The notes under the pieces are model-generated. The model worked only from the letters and a program-made list of their open reading frames with translations. It searched no databases and was not told the origin of the DNA. Below, piece by piece: positions 1 through 12,082 of a stretch of 64,000 bases of DNA; position 1 is the stretch's first letter; every line of letters starts with the position of its first letter. The DNA is from Beroe ovata (Eukaryota > Ctenophora > Nuda > Beroida > Beroidae): the NCBI GenBank assembly GCA_946803715.1, contig CAMPET010000049.1, positions 117,627-181,626 on the forward strand. The letters are read 5' to 3'. A program made the translations under genes and the position numbers.

Positions 1-34
1 CTGCTCACTTGATCCATCTAGCACCGTTAACAAC

Positions 35-3000
35 ATGGCTACCGCTAACGGGACTGACAAAAGTGTGCTGCTACCACTGATACCTAAACGGGAGCGACCT
101 GTGTGCTTCAGACCCGAGGTAACTTGCGTGAATTTGATGTTTTAGAGTCGTCATTTGTTGTGGATGTTATGTGCATTTAATCCCTACTGTAAACTATTTC
201 TGTGTATATCTGTGTATATCTGTGTATATCTGTGTATTTCTGTGTATTTCTGTGTATTCTTCTGTTTTGGTAGGCTGCGTCTATCTTAAGTTCCTGCAGG
301 AATTTTTCGAAGAGAAGTTTGATGTGGACTCTTTCCTCGCTCTTAACAGGAAGAGCTTTACGCTGGAGAGTCTGAAGAAGGACTTGGAGAACTATTCCGT
401 AACTATCCAGAACTCTCTTGTAGAACTCATTAACAGGTAGACACATACAGTGGGCATAGTAGACATAGACACAGTAGACAGTAGACACAGTAGACACAGA
501 CAGTAGACACAGACACAGTATACATAGACAGTAGACACAGTAGATATAGACACAGTGGACATTGACACAGAAGACACAGTTGACACAGTAGACACAAACA
601 GTAGACACATGTCCTATATCTACCCATCTGCAGGGATTACGCTGATTTTGTGAACCTATCCACGAATTTGGTGGGTGTCGATCAGACAATACTGAAACTA
701 GAGGCGCCGCTCATCGATATCCACGCTGATATCAGTATCGTCAGACGGTCCATAGACAGTGAGATACAGCTGATAGCTGAGAAATTGGAACAGAGGTCTC
801 AGATCAGGGAGAAACAGGTAGAGTTGTAATGGAGGGGGGAATTACATGGTCAAAATGCAGGGATTTGGTCAAAATAGTGAGCCAAGGGGAGAGATTGGGA
901 TAATTGGGTGGACTTTTCCATGGACATTAGACGGTCCTTATGGTTATTTCTCTATTCACTTGCGACTTTCAACTTTCAACTTTTGAATAACGTGTTTAAT
1001 ATTTACTCTCTGTTAAGTTACTTGCCCTAAACGATGACATCACAGAAAATATTGCACGGGTTATTGAGTATAGAGAGGCTAACTAACAAGATAGAGCAGC
1101 TTATCGACAACAAAACCGAAGAAAAAGAGTAAGATTCATAACCATGAATTCGATTCCGATTCTCTTCTACATTTTTGGCATTATCTACTAATTTTTGGCA
1201 TTATTCATCAATTTGTGCCTGACGAATGAAATATTTCCGCAGGAACTTATTTGAACGTGTAGCGAGTGAATACAGTCAGTTACAGTTCTATGTGAACAAA
1301 CATGAACCCCTTCCTTTTGTACAAAACATGTCGCCGGTAATGCCACATACAGTTATCTCACCTTTTCTCATTCAAAGTTACCTCTGAGATAATTCCAAAA
1401 ATTTGTAGAATTTGTCATTCCAAGTGAATAGTATTCCTGTCACAAATTTCGTGACAGTGATTGACCAATTGAGAAAATAGCTGCTGCTCTCAAATCACTC
1501 GTACTATGGCATTGTGCCAGATTGATGCCAGATTTTAAGGAATTGATGCTATTGATGATTTAATTTCGAATTCAGTTTCCATTTTCAAGTTTTCATTTTC
1601 ATTGCTTTTTCAGCGGATTGAGAAGATCAGTGAATATTTGGAAGGAGGATTGCATACTTCCTTCAAGTCAGGATTGAAGAATAACGATAAGAACACTGTA
1701 ACCCAATGTCTACGCATATTCACAACTCTCGGCAGAATTGATCAGTCTGAGCAACTCTTTGCTGAGGCTATCATTGTGCCTATCATCGATGAGGTTAGGA
1801 ATCCTGTGACATTTGGCATACTGTGTGACATTTGGCACATTTTGGTCTTTTCAGTTTGGTTTGCGTATGGCGTCGGTTCAATTTACCGTTGAGACATTAC
1901 TTTTTCAGTGTTTTCCATAACACGCGTAATGCGCGCGCGCAAATAAATCTTGTCTGAGACCCCTTTTTTCTCAGATCGTGGACAAAGAAAATCTGGCAGA
2001 CAGTGGGTTGTCTGGAATGTATGATCAGATACTGACATCCCTACCGCCAGCAATGAGCCTGGTATCGTCTCTTACAACACCATCTAAGGACAACGATTTG
2101 AGGTAATATTGCTGAATTCATTCTTGTAGAAATTCTACACTGACTTATCTATCTTTTAATTACTCAGTTATATACTTTTCAGGTCGTTTGATTTCATGAG
2201 TAATGCAACATTTCCTACTGTTGTTAGTAAAATTTGTTCAAAGACTCCCTCAATATTTGCTCCTGGGGACCCTTCACAATTTCAAAGAGTATGCAAATTT
2301 CGGAATGTAGAATGAAATCTTTATCAATTTGATTCTAGCGAAGTGATTTTATCCCAATCTATCTAATGCAATATCTGCCCAGAATTACAAAGAGACAATG
2401 CAATTTATATCTGGAATGGAAAAGCTTTGTCAGTATAAGGAGAGAGTGGTCAATCTAAGACAGCATGCGTCTTACAAAAATTTCATTTCCAAGTGGAATC
2501 TTCCAATCTATTTCCAAATCAGGTGAATCTAACGTCTTATCATGTTAGAGGAGCTTGGGTGTACTGCTAACAAAATACTGGACTTATTTTGATAGCGAAA
2601 TGGTTTCTATAGTGCGATTTCATAACTGAATCCATCTTTTTCCAGGCTGCAGGAAATAGCTGGTTCATTGGAACACCAGATCCTCACACCTTTTCCCATC
2701 CACTCTGACCCACCTCAACCTGGATCACAAGAAGCGTGTTGTACTTCGCCCAGATTTCACCTCCCTGTCACTGATATGGTGGTTCTGTGCGTGACGCGGT
2801 GTTGGGATGAAGATGTACTCCTGAAACCACTGACTCACCGACTTTACAAACTCTCGTTACAGGTAGAGCAAACACAAGGAAATATTTCGCCGTGGAAAAC
2901 AAATTCCACCTCCAGGATGAACTATAGAATGAACTGACTATATAAAATGAACCCCAGAATGATCAATAATGAACAATGTAACGGCACTTCTCACACAGTT

Positions 3001-3161
3001 ACTGAAGAGATATGCAACGTGGTTGAGTGAGCTACCCACCTCCTCAGACGAATTACTCTTGTCAGATGTGTGCCGAGCAGTGTCAGACGCCCATACTCTT
3101 GTGGAACAGGTATATACTGTGTTTTTGTGTGTGTGTGCCAATGTGTGTCTGTGTCTGTGTA

Positions 3162-3193
<32 letters not shown>

Positions 3194-6100
3194 TGTGTGC
3201 GTGTGTTGTAAAAAACCCTCATTTCAGATACCCAGTCTCATGGAGACTCTAGTAGCTGGCAAAGTACCAAACTATAACTCAGACGCTGTGTCTGGGGCAT
3301 GTACAGATATTCTCAACAGTATTCCAGCTCTTGCTGATTACGTCATTGCTGATGTTATGAGGAACAGTGAGAAAGCACTGGTACAGACGCAGTCTGTATC
3401 GAGACTCTATCGGCGAACTAATCGTGAGGTAAGAGTCCACCAGCCAAAGTCAGTAACGCTGCTTTTTGTCATTGATTTGGACTCCCTCAAATAATAACCA
3501 TCTCCGCTCCGAATTTGCTCTGAGAGTCCCCCTGATATTTCTCTGGGCATTTCGTGACAGACTTTAGGAGCAATTTTGAATTTCAGTATGACCGGATCGT
3601 ATTTCCGTCTACACACTTGATCATCATACGTTATTCTAACTCTATATTTGACTGTCAATCAGATCTTTTTCCTCTTGCTCTCTGTTACGACTGTTCATTC
3701 CTTATTGTTCATTCCGTATCGTATTATGAATATGAAGATGTTGGTCATGGCGTGTGTTCTGGTATTTGTTGTTGCAGTGGTCGCTATGCCAGGTAAAAAC
3801 TAACACTCCCCGAGTCTCACCCATGAGGATTTACTGCCGGGAAACATCCCAATATATCCACCGCTACTCAACTCTGGTTCAGTTTCAGATACAACCTCAA
3901 TCAAGGACAGTTTCGCGATATATGACTCAAATGGTGATAGGTCATATCAAGGGGCCCTCATGGTGGTGGACCGTAACATGGTGACTGGGAATATCTGTAG
4001 GAAGTCAGATGGGGAGAAAGCGTCGTACAAGCCTGACTTTGACTCTGCTAACTGCGTGTGTCAAGCGCTGGGCTTTCACCGGGCAGCCAGAGTGGGCAAT
4101 CTCGGATCTGAGAGTAATAACTTTGCAAAGAGTTACCCATCTGTAGTGAGAGATGTGGAGGTTACCTGTTCTCAGCAGTCACCATCAGTCAAGCACCTAC
4201 CCGAGGCTAACTGTTCAAGTTCCTACTACTACACGTCCGTATCGTGCGAGTGTGATACGGACCACTACATCACACCCTCAGGGTGTGTGGCGTGCCCGGC
4301 AAGTAGCACTTCCTCTGGCACAACCACTCGGTGTGACTGCACACCGGGCAGTGTGTGGCGTGATGGGGCGTGTCAGATGTGCCCCCCTAACACCCACTCC
4401 ACCCTGGGGTCCTGTGTGCCGTGTTCAGTTGGGTCCTGGGCACCTCCAGGCGCGGGAGAGTGTGTCTGTTCCCCCGGCTATTACAGAACTGAGGGTGGGG
4501 GGTGTGCAACGTGTGATGAGGGGTGGTACAGCTATACCAATAGCACAGAGTGTGCGGCGTGCCCTGGAGACTCCACGCCACTCCAGGACTCCTGTGTCTG
4601 TGAGCCGGGGTCGGTGTGGAACATCACGACGAGAGAGTGTGAGAGTTGTCCTCGGGACCACTTCTCCCACGGCTACACATCCTCGTGTTCAGTTTGCCCC
4701 GCCGGGTCCACTTCCCCTGACCCACCCTCCCACTTCTGTGTCTGTCCAGCAGGGTCTGTGTGGCGTGACCCCACCACACCCCCACCCCACTCCCTCACCA
4801 CAACCACTACTCTGAGTGTAGCTCCTGTCCTATACGCATCCTGTGCTCTCTGCCCTGAGGATCACTTTAGTGAGGGAGGTGGGACTGTCTGTGTCCCGTG
4901 TCCCGCTCTCCACATTGCCCCTCCCGGATCACAGGCCTGTTCCCGCTGTACTCTCGGACAGCAGACCCTTAACCACACGTGTCAGCCGTGTCCAGAGACC
5001 CTATTCGGGGACGGGTTCCAGTGCTGGCCCTGTCCACCGGGCCTAACTGCCGTCCACGGGTTCTGTGTGGGCCAGGGGATAGTGTATGTGATGTGGTACG
5101 TAGCTGGTGGGGTGGTGTGTGCACTGTTTGTTACCACCTGGTTCACTTTGTGTGGGGTGGTGAAATGTTGCTCTGTTGTCAAGCGTTGCTCGGACAGTGG
5201 TGTGGAGAAGATGCCGCGGCTATCGGTGGATTGCGAGTATCAGAAAGATCTGGGTCTGTTGGAGGCAACAGCTGAGAGCAAAGCAGCGGTGGCACTTGCG
5301 CAAGACCAAACTCCGTGGTTCCTATGAGAGATGTGTGACAATTTGGTTTGATCATATCATTGGGAACATTTCTTCTATTTCCGGGGATTTAAATTGAATT
5401 AATGAGATCATGAACTCTGTATTTTTTGTTGTTTAGATAGATTTGCATCCATGGACATTTATTTCATTGATTCAGTGAGTATCATGACGTCATGCATGAC
5501 GTGTCTGTATTCGTGGTGTCAGTTATTATCCTCCTCCCTCATGCTTTCCTCCCCATTTTGCAGCTCCCTACTGAACCACTCGGCTATGTGAGTGCAATTA
5601 CAGAGGCATTGGAGAGGGAAGTGTTCAATTCCGTACTCCCGACACACGTCAAAACAGAATGGTGTCATACAGTTGCCAAGAAACTCACATCCAGGTTTGG
5701 ATTAACTTCTCGTACTTATACTTATAGGGATCAAGTGTAATATATTACACGTGATCGAGCCGACAAGCTATTTTGTACGTTTCACGCTTGCTGATTCCCC
5801 TCTCAGCTGATTACATAATTTGAAAACAGCCGTAATTACTGCGAAATCTGTTTGAAATTCAACCCTTCCCACATGTGTTACTACATTTCATGATCGTGTG
5901 ATTTACTCCTATTTGGTGCCCTCACAAGATGCAATAATTACAGGTACAAAGATACGGTTTCTGAAATACTGGTTTCCCTGAGGAAAACAGAAGATAGTCT
6001 GGCTATGCTGAAACGAGGTAATTTTCACTAATTTAGGGATTTTAGGGAACTCACTATTTTGGGAACTTCTGCAAGACTCGTTCTTATGCGCAACTACGCT

Positions 6101-6592
6101 GTACGACGTACGTTAACGTACTCGTCGTACCTTTTTACAAGTTTCCAGCGCGATTTACCTGATCCTTGGGTGATAGAGTATCGCATTTGGCATGATTTAT
6201 CTATGGCTTTTGTGCAAATGTCGGGGGTGAATGTACACCCCATATTTGGAAAAGTACGCATTTCTGACCACGCCCTTTTGGCTTTAGCAAGTATTTACGG
6301 TGTTGATAAATGTAAGATAATTATTCCAGGTCGCAGATCGACACCTCAGGTGAACAGTCCGACCGCAGTTTGCACTGACGAGGAGAAGATACGAGCCCAA
6401 CTCAGATTAGATGTCGCAGAACTGCGTAGAAAGGTGTGTGTCTGTGTGTGTCTGTGTGTGTACCTGGTGAATATTTTCGTAAAAATTGAAATAAAATGTT
6501 TCACTTTCATTCAGTTCGAATCGATGGATATACAAGGGGATCAGCATTTTGTGGAATTGGAAAGTTTTGTAGCTGTCAAAGAAAGATCGTGA
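35..6592 (+). CDS. COG2: COG2, conserved oligomeric Golgi complex subunit 2 (16 exons)
   Basis: Lobe-A subunit of the COG tethering complex, which captures intra-Golgi retrograde vesicles on the cytosolic face of Golgi membranes. Exons in phase with GT-AG introns: 35-118, 291-436, 634-817, 1046-1128, 1243-1336, 1614-1793, 1975-2102, 2183-2288, 2383-2522, 2646-2862, 2999-3109, 3228-3428, 5564-5694, 5944-6017, 6330-6433, 6515-6592. Together they encode 686 aa; the human protein is about 740 aa. Diagnostic stretches are DYADFVNLSTNLVG (exon 3), FISKWNLPIYFQIR (exons 9-10), RLYRRTNREV (exon 12) and the C-terminal EEKIRAQLRLDVAELRRK. The start is the only in-frame ATG before the conserved FDVDSF region. 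Exon 2 could begin at 291 or 300; both keep the frame. Intron 2 (437-633) is a GTAGACACA-type simple repeat and intron 11 contains a TG tract. Intron 12 (3429-5563) hosts another gene. Confidence 0.95.
440..612. repeat. Simple tandem repeat in COG2 intron 2
   Basis: Degenerate array of AGTAGACAC / AGACAC-type units filling almost the whole intron between COG2 exons 2 and 3. Open frames across it on the minus strand are low-complexity (Val/Ser/Thr/Cys-rich) and are not genes. Confidence 0.85.
3726..5327 (+). CDS. SRCR-like plus Cys-rich (GCC2/GCC3, ephrin-receptor-like) single-pass membrane receptor, nested in COG2 intron 12
   Basis: Two exons, 3726-3792 and 3889-5327 (96-bp GT-AG intron, phase 1), encode about 501 aa. 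Residues 1-22 are a signal peptide with a hydrophobic core (LVMACVLVFVVAVVA). Residues ~25-110 resemble a scavenger-receptor Cys-rich domain: GALMVVDRN, then NICRK and CVCQALGFHRA, matching the usual C.D..F....A..VCRQLG pattern. Residues ~150-400 are repeated modules of the form C..CP.....G...C.C.PG, like the GCC2/GCC3 or TNFR/EGF-type repeats of ephrin-receptor-like proteins. A transmembrane segment follows (IVYVMWYVAGGVVCALFVTT) and then a cytoplasmic tail of ~70 aa with no recognised domain. An alternative acceptor at 3883 would add two codons. It lies on the same strand as its host gene. SRCR receptors are common in sponges and other invertebrates with roles in recognition or adhesion; the ligand here is unknown. 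Confidence 0.85.
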
Positions 6593-7211
6593 ACAAGCTG
6601 TCACAATATTATACAAGTAAAAGTTAGACATTTCAGTTTAGCAGGTGCTGTAGTTTGTGGTAATGGAATGTTTTATTTGAACTCTCATGACGACTGCTTG
6701 CATGATTTTCGCAATCAGACCAAAATTTAAATCNTTGTGTGTGTGTGTGTGTGTGTGTGTGAGTAGTACTGTGTGTGTCTAATGTCTATAACTATTGTCT
6801 ATGTTTGAACTGTGTGTACCTGTGTTTAGTGTGTTTGTGTGTGCGTGCGTCTGTGTGTATACACTATACAGCTTGTGAAAATCAATATTTATAACGTTCT
6901 TTCAAGTTTCAATGTACAGCATCATCTTCAGTCACTTGGTGAAAATTTTCGTAAAAATCGAAATAAAATGTTTCACTTTCATTCAGTTCGAATCGATGGA
7001 TATACAAGGGGATCAGCATTTTGTGGAATTGGAAAGTTTTGTAGCTGTCAAAGAAAGATCGTGAACAAGCTGTCACAACATTATGCAATTACAAGTAAAA
7101 GTTAGACACTTGAGTTAAGCAGGTGCTGTAGTTTGTGGAAATTAAATGTTTTATTTGAACTCTCATGACGACTGCTTGCATGATTTTCGCAATCAGACCA
7201 GAATTTAAATC
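6467..7211. repeat. Direct duplication of COG2 last exon and 3' flank (6467-6733 and 6939-7211) around an N
   Basis: The stretch from the end of COG2 intron 15 through the last exon and ~140 bp of 3' flank occurs twice with few differences. The first copy ends exactly at the undetermined base at 6734; the second continues past the same point. The sequence between them is a TG-rich tract plus unrelated intron-like sequence. The second copy carries the same last exon and stop (near 7062) but has no upstream exons, so it is not an extra gene. It is most likely an unmerged overlap of two contigs or alleles. Confidence 0.85.
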
Positions 7212-7268
7212 TGAACATGTTCTTTGACTTGACTCGCAAAATCGTATTACTATTAGTATATTAATTAA

Positions 7269-7607
7269 TTATAGTCAAAAACAATTGAAATTGTTTGGGT
7301 TTCGCAGCCACTTAGTAGTTCCCCTTGAATAATGTGATAAGTATGGACTTAGTTCCTCGCCTATCCGTGGCGGTGCCATTTCGTTGCAAGAACTCATCTC
7401 GAGTATCGGAACCATGCATTCTGGAAGTTCCGCAAGTGGCAACTGCCTAATTGATGCCCTTCGAACATGAGAGTATCAGTCTGAGTTTGTTCCCTGTTTC
7501 TCACCGCCACGTATGGGCGAGGAACTAAGTCCATACTTATCACATTATTCAAGGGGAACTACTAAGTGGCTGCGAAACCCAAACAATTTCAATTGTTTTT
7601 GACTATA
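7269..7607. mobile_element. Foldback/MITE-like element with ~106-bp inverted arms
   Basis: 7269-7375 is matched in reverse complement by 7502-7607 (outer end ATAGTCAAAAACAATTG, inner end at CCGTGGCGGTG) with only a few mismatches. The ~126-bp loop has no coding potential. Arm structure and size fit a non-autonomous foldback DNA transposon. A clear target-site duplication was not found; TA-rich flanks are compatible with TA insertion. Confidence 0.75.
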
Positions 7608-8900
7608 ATATCACTCATTTTCGTGGCAGCTAAGTGGATTGCTTAATTGACTAAGGTCTTGTGCACGCACAGGTGTTCAGCTTTCAATTCCCGTTTCGAT
7701 CACTGTTTCCTTTAACCAGTGTATTNGGCGTTGATTCCAGGATGAGTATACACTTTTCCAAGCGGGATTCCTTTAGTGATGGAATCACCAATTAACATTA
7801 CCTGAAATGGGATATTTTCATATTCCCGAACGATGTAAGTCATGCAATGGTTCAATCTCATACTCTTATAATTTCTGATTCTCATTCTCTTAAAATTTCT
7901 TTCTAGACGATAGTTTTTGAACTTCAACTCACCGATTCGCACAGTTCCGATGTATTCCTAGCATTTCGAATACTTTGAAACATGATTGATCTAGATATGA
8001 TAAGATTAAGATAGACTCTCCTTAATTCCCCCTGGAACTCTGGTTAACTTAAACTGTGGTATACCAGATATGACTATGAGGGTATTGATTTTTAATTTCA
8101 TAACGTTTATCGCATCCATTTGAACGGTTTTATAGCAAGGTAACTGTAAGTTAATAATGCAGACCTGCATAAATTTTTTTCACATTCCCCTCCTCAATAT
8201 TGCCACTGAAAGACCTTTCATCCTTTCTAAAATGCTCATTGGTTATAGCGGCTTCGACTGTGACAATTGTTGTGCCAACGTTCCTATATCCAGGGCATTT
8301 GCTTTTGAGAGGGCACTTTATGATACAGACTATATGATTAACACGGATATGACCCCCACGTCATCTGAATCGGAGGAGCGGGCTGTTTCCTAATTATTGA
8401 ATTTAAAGAATTTCATAGTTGTTTTCATGATTATCAATGTTAAACTTCAGCATACTTAGCATGTTGAACTTCATGTATTTACTTTGTTAAGTAAGACGTG
8501 TTAAATAACTTAAGACATTGCGAAAAGGTTCTATCGCGAATCAATTCTAATATTAGAATAAGTGGTTCTGGTGGTAGTTGACTGTTCAAGGGACATTTAT
8601 AGATTTATCAAACAAAATGAACGAGAAGGCGGAAAACAAGCGAAAAATCAAAGAATATAAGAATACTTGAATTCGAAAACGAACTGAGACAACGTTGTAC
8701 ATCGCTGCATTACACGACTCACGTAAGGTCAATTGTTGTCAAGCGATAAGTTGCAATCACATTCATTGTATCACATGGTGTCCGGTGACTGTCAATGATT
8801 GAAATCTTTCATATCAGATGATAATCGACGAATTGACAGGGAAAATTCTCAAAATTTATCATCTGCTGATGATCTTATGAATCTCAAGTGTCATAAGCCG
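7608..8900. other. AT-rich intergenic sequence, no gene recognised
   Basis: Contains an undetermined base at 7726 and no convincing exon on either strand. The 78-codon open frame at 8157-8393 has no recognisable domain and no splice-supported neighbours. Confidence 0.5.
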
Positions 8901-9229
8901 CTAGAATCAGCTGCCACAATCGGCATTCGAGGTTAATAAATTTGCTCGGTTACTGATTTGATTAACCGATAAGCTAATTGAGCTTTTACCAATGAGCATA
9001 TATAATAGTCATACACCGGATTTAAAACATATAGTTCAAAATGAAATGTTCACGTTTCAGATTTTCAGATTCCATTTCCCGACTCGATCATGTCTCTAAA
9101 TCTCGATCATGTTTCTAAATCTCGATTGAATTATTCACTCCAATTGAGACGTTAATTGACATGTCGTGATAGAATACTTGAGTGTGCTACAATTTATGAT
9201 GGTAAATAAAGCCGCTATTTCAAACAGTA

Positions 9230-10010
9230 TCCGAGGTATAAGCGATAATTGGTTTAATTGACAAATTAACTAATTCGGCGATTCCAAACATCTTGTCCAG
9301 TTGATTGAGAAAAAGCGTTCATACTAATTTATCATATCCCGTCAAAATAAGAAACCTATCCCTCTTAGTTTCTGAGATATAATTGATTATCACATTAATT
9401 GGTCAATTAACTAATAAGGCAGGGATAGGAAAACGGACTAGTCGCATTTAAAACAAGAAGTTCATGCTATTATAGTATCGTATCACGTCCAAATAAAACA
9501 TCTATCTCTCTTACTTTGTGAGATATAGTCGATAAATGTTTTGATTGGCCAATCAACTAATTAGGGTCTTGACAGATTTTTTCATATAGTTGGACAAAAT
9601 GTTCGCGCTATAGTATCATATTCCGTCAAAATAGAACATCTATCCCTCTAGTTTGTGAGATATAATTATAATAGATAATTACTTTAATTGACCAATTAAC
9701 TAATTAGGCGGGGACAGGAAAACGGACTTTTCGCATTTAAAACAAGAAGTTGATGCTATAGTATCTTATCCCGTCAAAATAAAACATCATTCTCTTTTAG
9801 TTTTCGAGGTATGTTCGATAATTACTTTAATTGGCCAATTAACTAATTAGGTGATGAAATATGAACGAAGTTATCGTGTCTGAAGCAAAGAGTTTGTGCA
9901 ATAGTATCATATGCCGTCAAAATGAAACTTCTACATCTCTTAGTTTTTTAGCTATAGTCGATAATTACTTTAATTGGCCAATTAATTAATTGAGGGTTTG
10001 ACAGAATATT
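9230..10010. repeat. ~143-bp tandem repeat (satellite), about 5-6 units
   Basis: The motif TTAATTG(G/A)CCAATTAACTAATTA recurs near 9250, 9393, 9535, 9681, 9823 and 9966, a period of 142-146 bp. Between motifs the sequence ATCATAT.CCGTCAAAATA..A and 'TTAGTTT.TGAGATATA' also recurs. More degenerate relatives extend upstream toward 8900. The core is palindromic (TTAATTGGCCAATTAA). No coding potential. Confidence 0.85.
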
Positions 10011-10111
10011 TTTTAATATAGCCTAGTGCACACTCCTCATTCTAAGCTTTCATATGACGTTTCGATCATGTCTCTATCTTTTATGGTTCTCGAGTTTACT
10101 CAATTACAAAA

Positions 10112-10139
10112 TCGGTCGTCGTCGTCGTCGTCGTCGTCA
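10112..10139. repeat. (GTC)n microsatellite
   Basis: Eight to nine perfect GTC repeats just downstream of the ~143-bp satellite. Confidence 0.95.
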
Positions 10140-10824
10140 GGTACGGTCCATAACACTAATTTTTGAAGTTTTGATTATTTTTCGCTATTTTATTCTGGAA
10201 AAACGGCTGGACGGATTTGAATGAAATTTTCAGGGTTCGTTTATATTGACATGGAGACGAGCTGTGCAAAATTTCAAGGTAAACAGACTTCATTAACATG
10301 GTTTAATAATGGCGTGAAAATCGCCATTTTAGCGATTTGATATATTTTTATATATTAGGGCTGGCAAACGCGTTTTTGAAAACACGCTGAANCGCGAACA
10401 GAAACAACCAAATCTTATTTGGTTTTGGGAAAAATAATTATTTACTAGTTGTGCAAGTTCTTCCTAAATTAAGTTTAGCACAGTGACGATGTTGAATTTG
10501 ATGAATGTGCATTTGGCATTGGTATTTGATCACGCCACCCCTCCACATCCAGTTCCAGTTAAGTGCGACTGCATAAAAATGTCACTATTGTATTTGTTTG
10601 GTTTAGTCTAACAGCAGTAACTCTGTCGATGAATTTCAAATCTCATGTACAATGTAGATAAAATCTAATTCTATGCAATGCATAGTATGCATTTGCACGA
10701 TCAATTATTTTGTATTTATCATCATTTTGTGTACGAAATAGTTTCGACCTTCGATAGTTGAAGTTCGATGAAGGCGCTCAAGACGGAGAATGGAGCTGGA
10801 GACCGAGAAGCAGAAGTCAGATAA

Positions 10825-11060
10825 AATTTGCCGGATGTCCACTGTTTCTTGCGCGCGCCTCGCGCAAGAAACAGTGGATTGATAACATCCGGCAATTCAG
10901 TTTCAATTTCACTTTCAGTACATACACACTAACATATTGGTTGTCGTTGTCAGATGTTACCTGACCTGTTTCTCGCGCGCCTTCATCGAAGGCCGAAACA
11001 TTTCGGCCTTCGATGAAGGCGCGCGCGAGAAACTGAGGTGCAGATAAAATCTGACAAGGT
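10825..11060. repeat. Two adjacent CpG-rich palindromic hairpins
   Basis: 10830-10908 is an inverted repeat: TGCCGGATGT, CCACTGTTTCTTGCGCGCG, then the complement and ACATCCGGCA. 10957-11058 is a second one, centred on TCATCGAAGGCCGAAACA with flanking GCGCGCGAGAAAC and TGTCAGAT...ATCTGACA ends. The same building blocks recur at 25.63-25.76, 34.44-34.51, 57.17-57.21, 59.92-59.96 and 60.03-60.09 kb, so this is a dispersed family. Confidence 0.8.
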
Positions 11061-11139
11061 TGTCGGTGATAAGGATCTGATAGTGATACTGATTGCCGGT
11101 CCGCCGGAGCAGTGAGCACCTGTTGGAAAATTCAAAATT

Positions 11140-11300
11140 TGTTCCCGGGCCGCGCTGCGTGGCCCAAATAGTAATAGTAATACTCCGCGCGCGCTGCGCG
11201 TCTCCGTTTCTACTTCTAGTTCAACGACTTTTTAGTTCACAATCACTGAGTAGAACAGGGGCGCGCAACGTGTGCACACGCAAATTCAAAATTATTCTCA
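11140..11300. repeat. CpG-rich dispersed repeat, inverted copy of 57.71-57.85 kb
   Basis: The blocks CGCGCTGCGTG, CTCCGCGCGCGCTGCGCGTCTCC, GAGTAGAACAGGGGCGCGCAACGTGTGCACACG (quoted in part) occur in the opposite orientation at 57,715-57,835. Interspersed repeat, no coding capacity. Confidence 0.75.
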
Positions 11301-11399
11301 GACACTGACAGCTCGCGTCAGCTCAGCTGGGCCTAACAATCTAGCATCGCCAGGCAAGTCACAAATTGAAATACACAGTAAAATCGGGGCCGGGGCGCG

Positions 11400-11592
11400 C
11401 AATGTCTGTCGAGGATTTCATTGCCTATTTCATATTTGCCTGTTTCGGCCTTCGATGGCCGATGTCACTGTCAGATGTACTGCACTACTGCACACATTTG
11501 ACTCAAATGTGTGCAGTAGTGCAGTACATCTGACATCGGCCATCGAAGACCGAAACAGGCAAATAGGCAATGAAATTCTCGACAGACATTGA
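11400..11592. repeat. ~190-bp near-perfect palindrome
   Basis: The left arm runs AATGTCTGTCGAGGATTTCA through CCTGTTTCGGCCTTCGATGG to the centre near 11505. The right arm is its complement, ending GAAATTCTCGACAGACATT. The arms differ by small indels. It contains the GGCCTTCGATG core and the AAATTCTCGACAG end shared with the other CpG-rich hairpins, so it looks like a large fold-back member of that family. Confidence 0.85.
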
Positions 11593-12082
11593 GTATTTAC
11601 ATTGCGATTTACATGACAGGACAAGAAGTAAAGAAGTTTTCCATTTTTTCCATATTCAAATGAACTTGTAGAACTTGTACAATGTAGGAAACAACATAGT
11701 CAACTGTAGTGCATACTGTATACAATAGAGATCGTCTTACTTATATACGGATACCAGTTTGACTCAATGTTTAACTTTAAGGAGATCTAATTCAAACTAT
11801 TCCTACGAGTCGAAGAACTATGAGCCTGACAGGGACTTGAGTCCAGATTTGTAGGAGTTTTCCCTACCGTCGGCGTCGAGCAATTTATTATTCCTTGCCA
11901 GGGATAAAATCCCGCCAGCGAGGGCAGGGAGTAATCAACAAGTACAAAGTCCTGACAAAAACGTGTTTCTCACTTGCCCCAGACTTGTCAGTGTCACAAC
12001 ACAGAGCCACATGCTACAAAATAATTCATCCAAACGAACAAATACAAATAACCCCACAGTCATTTGAGAGACACGAAGTGTG

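Noticed and set aside
3121-3210. Cys/Val-rich peptides encoded by TG repeats (also at 37.7, 39.95 and 44.1 kb)
   Set aside because: Microsatellite translation. The 3.1-kb tract lies in COG2 intron 11.
6939-7105. Second COG2 C-terminal exon as an alternative last exon
   Set aside because: It encodes the identical peptide and the copy boundary coincides with an N, so an assembly duplication is simpler.
8157-8393. 78-codon open frame
   Set aside because: No domain, no signal peptide, no splice-linked exon. The length is expected by chance in AT-rich sequence of this size.
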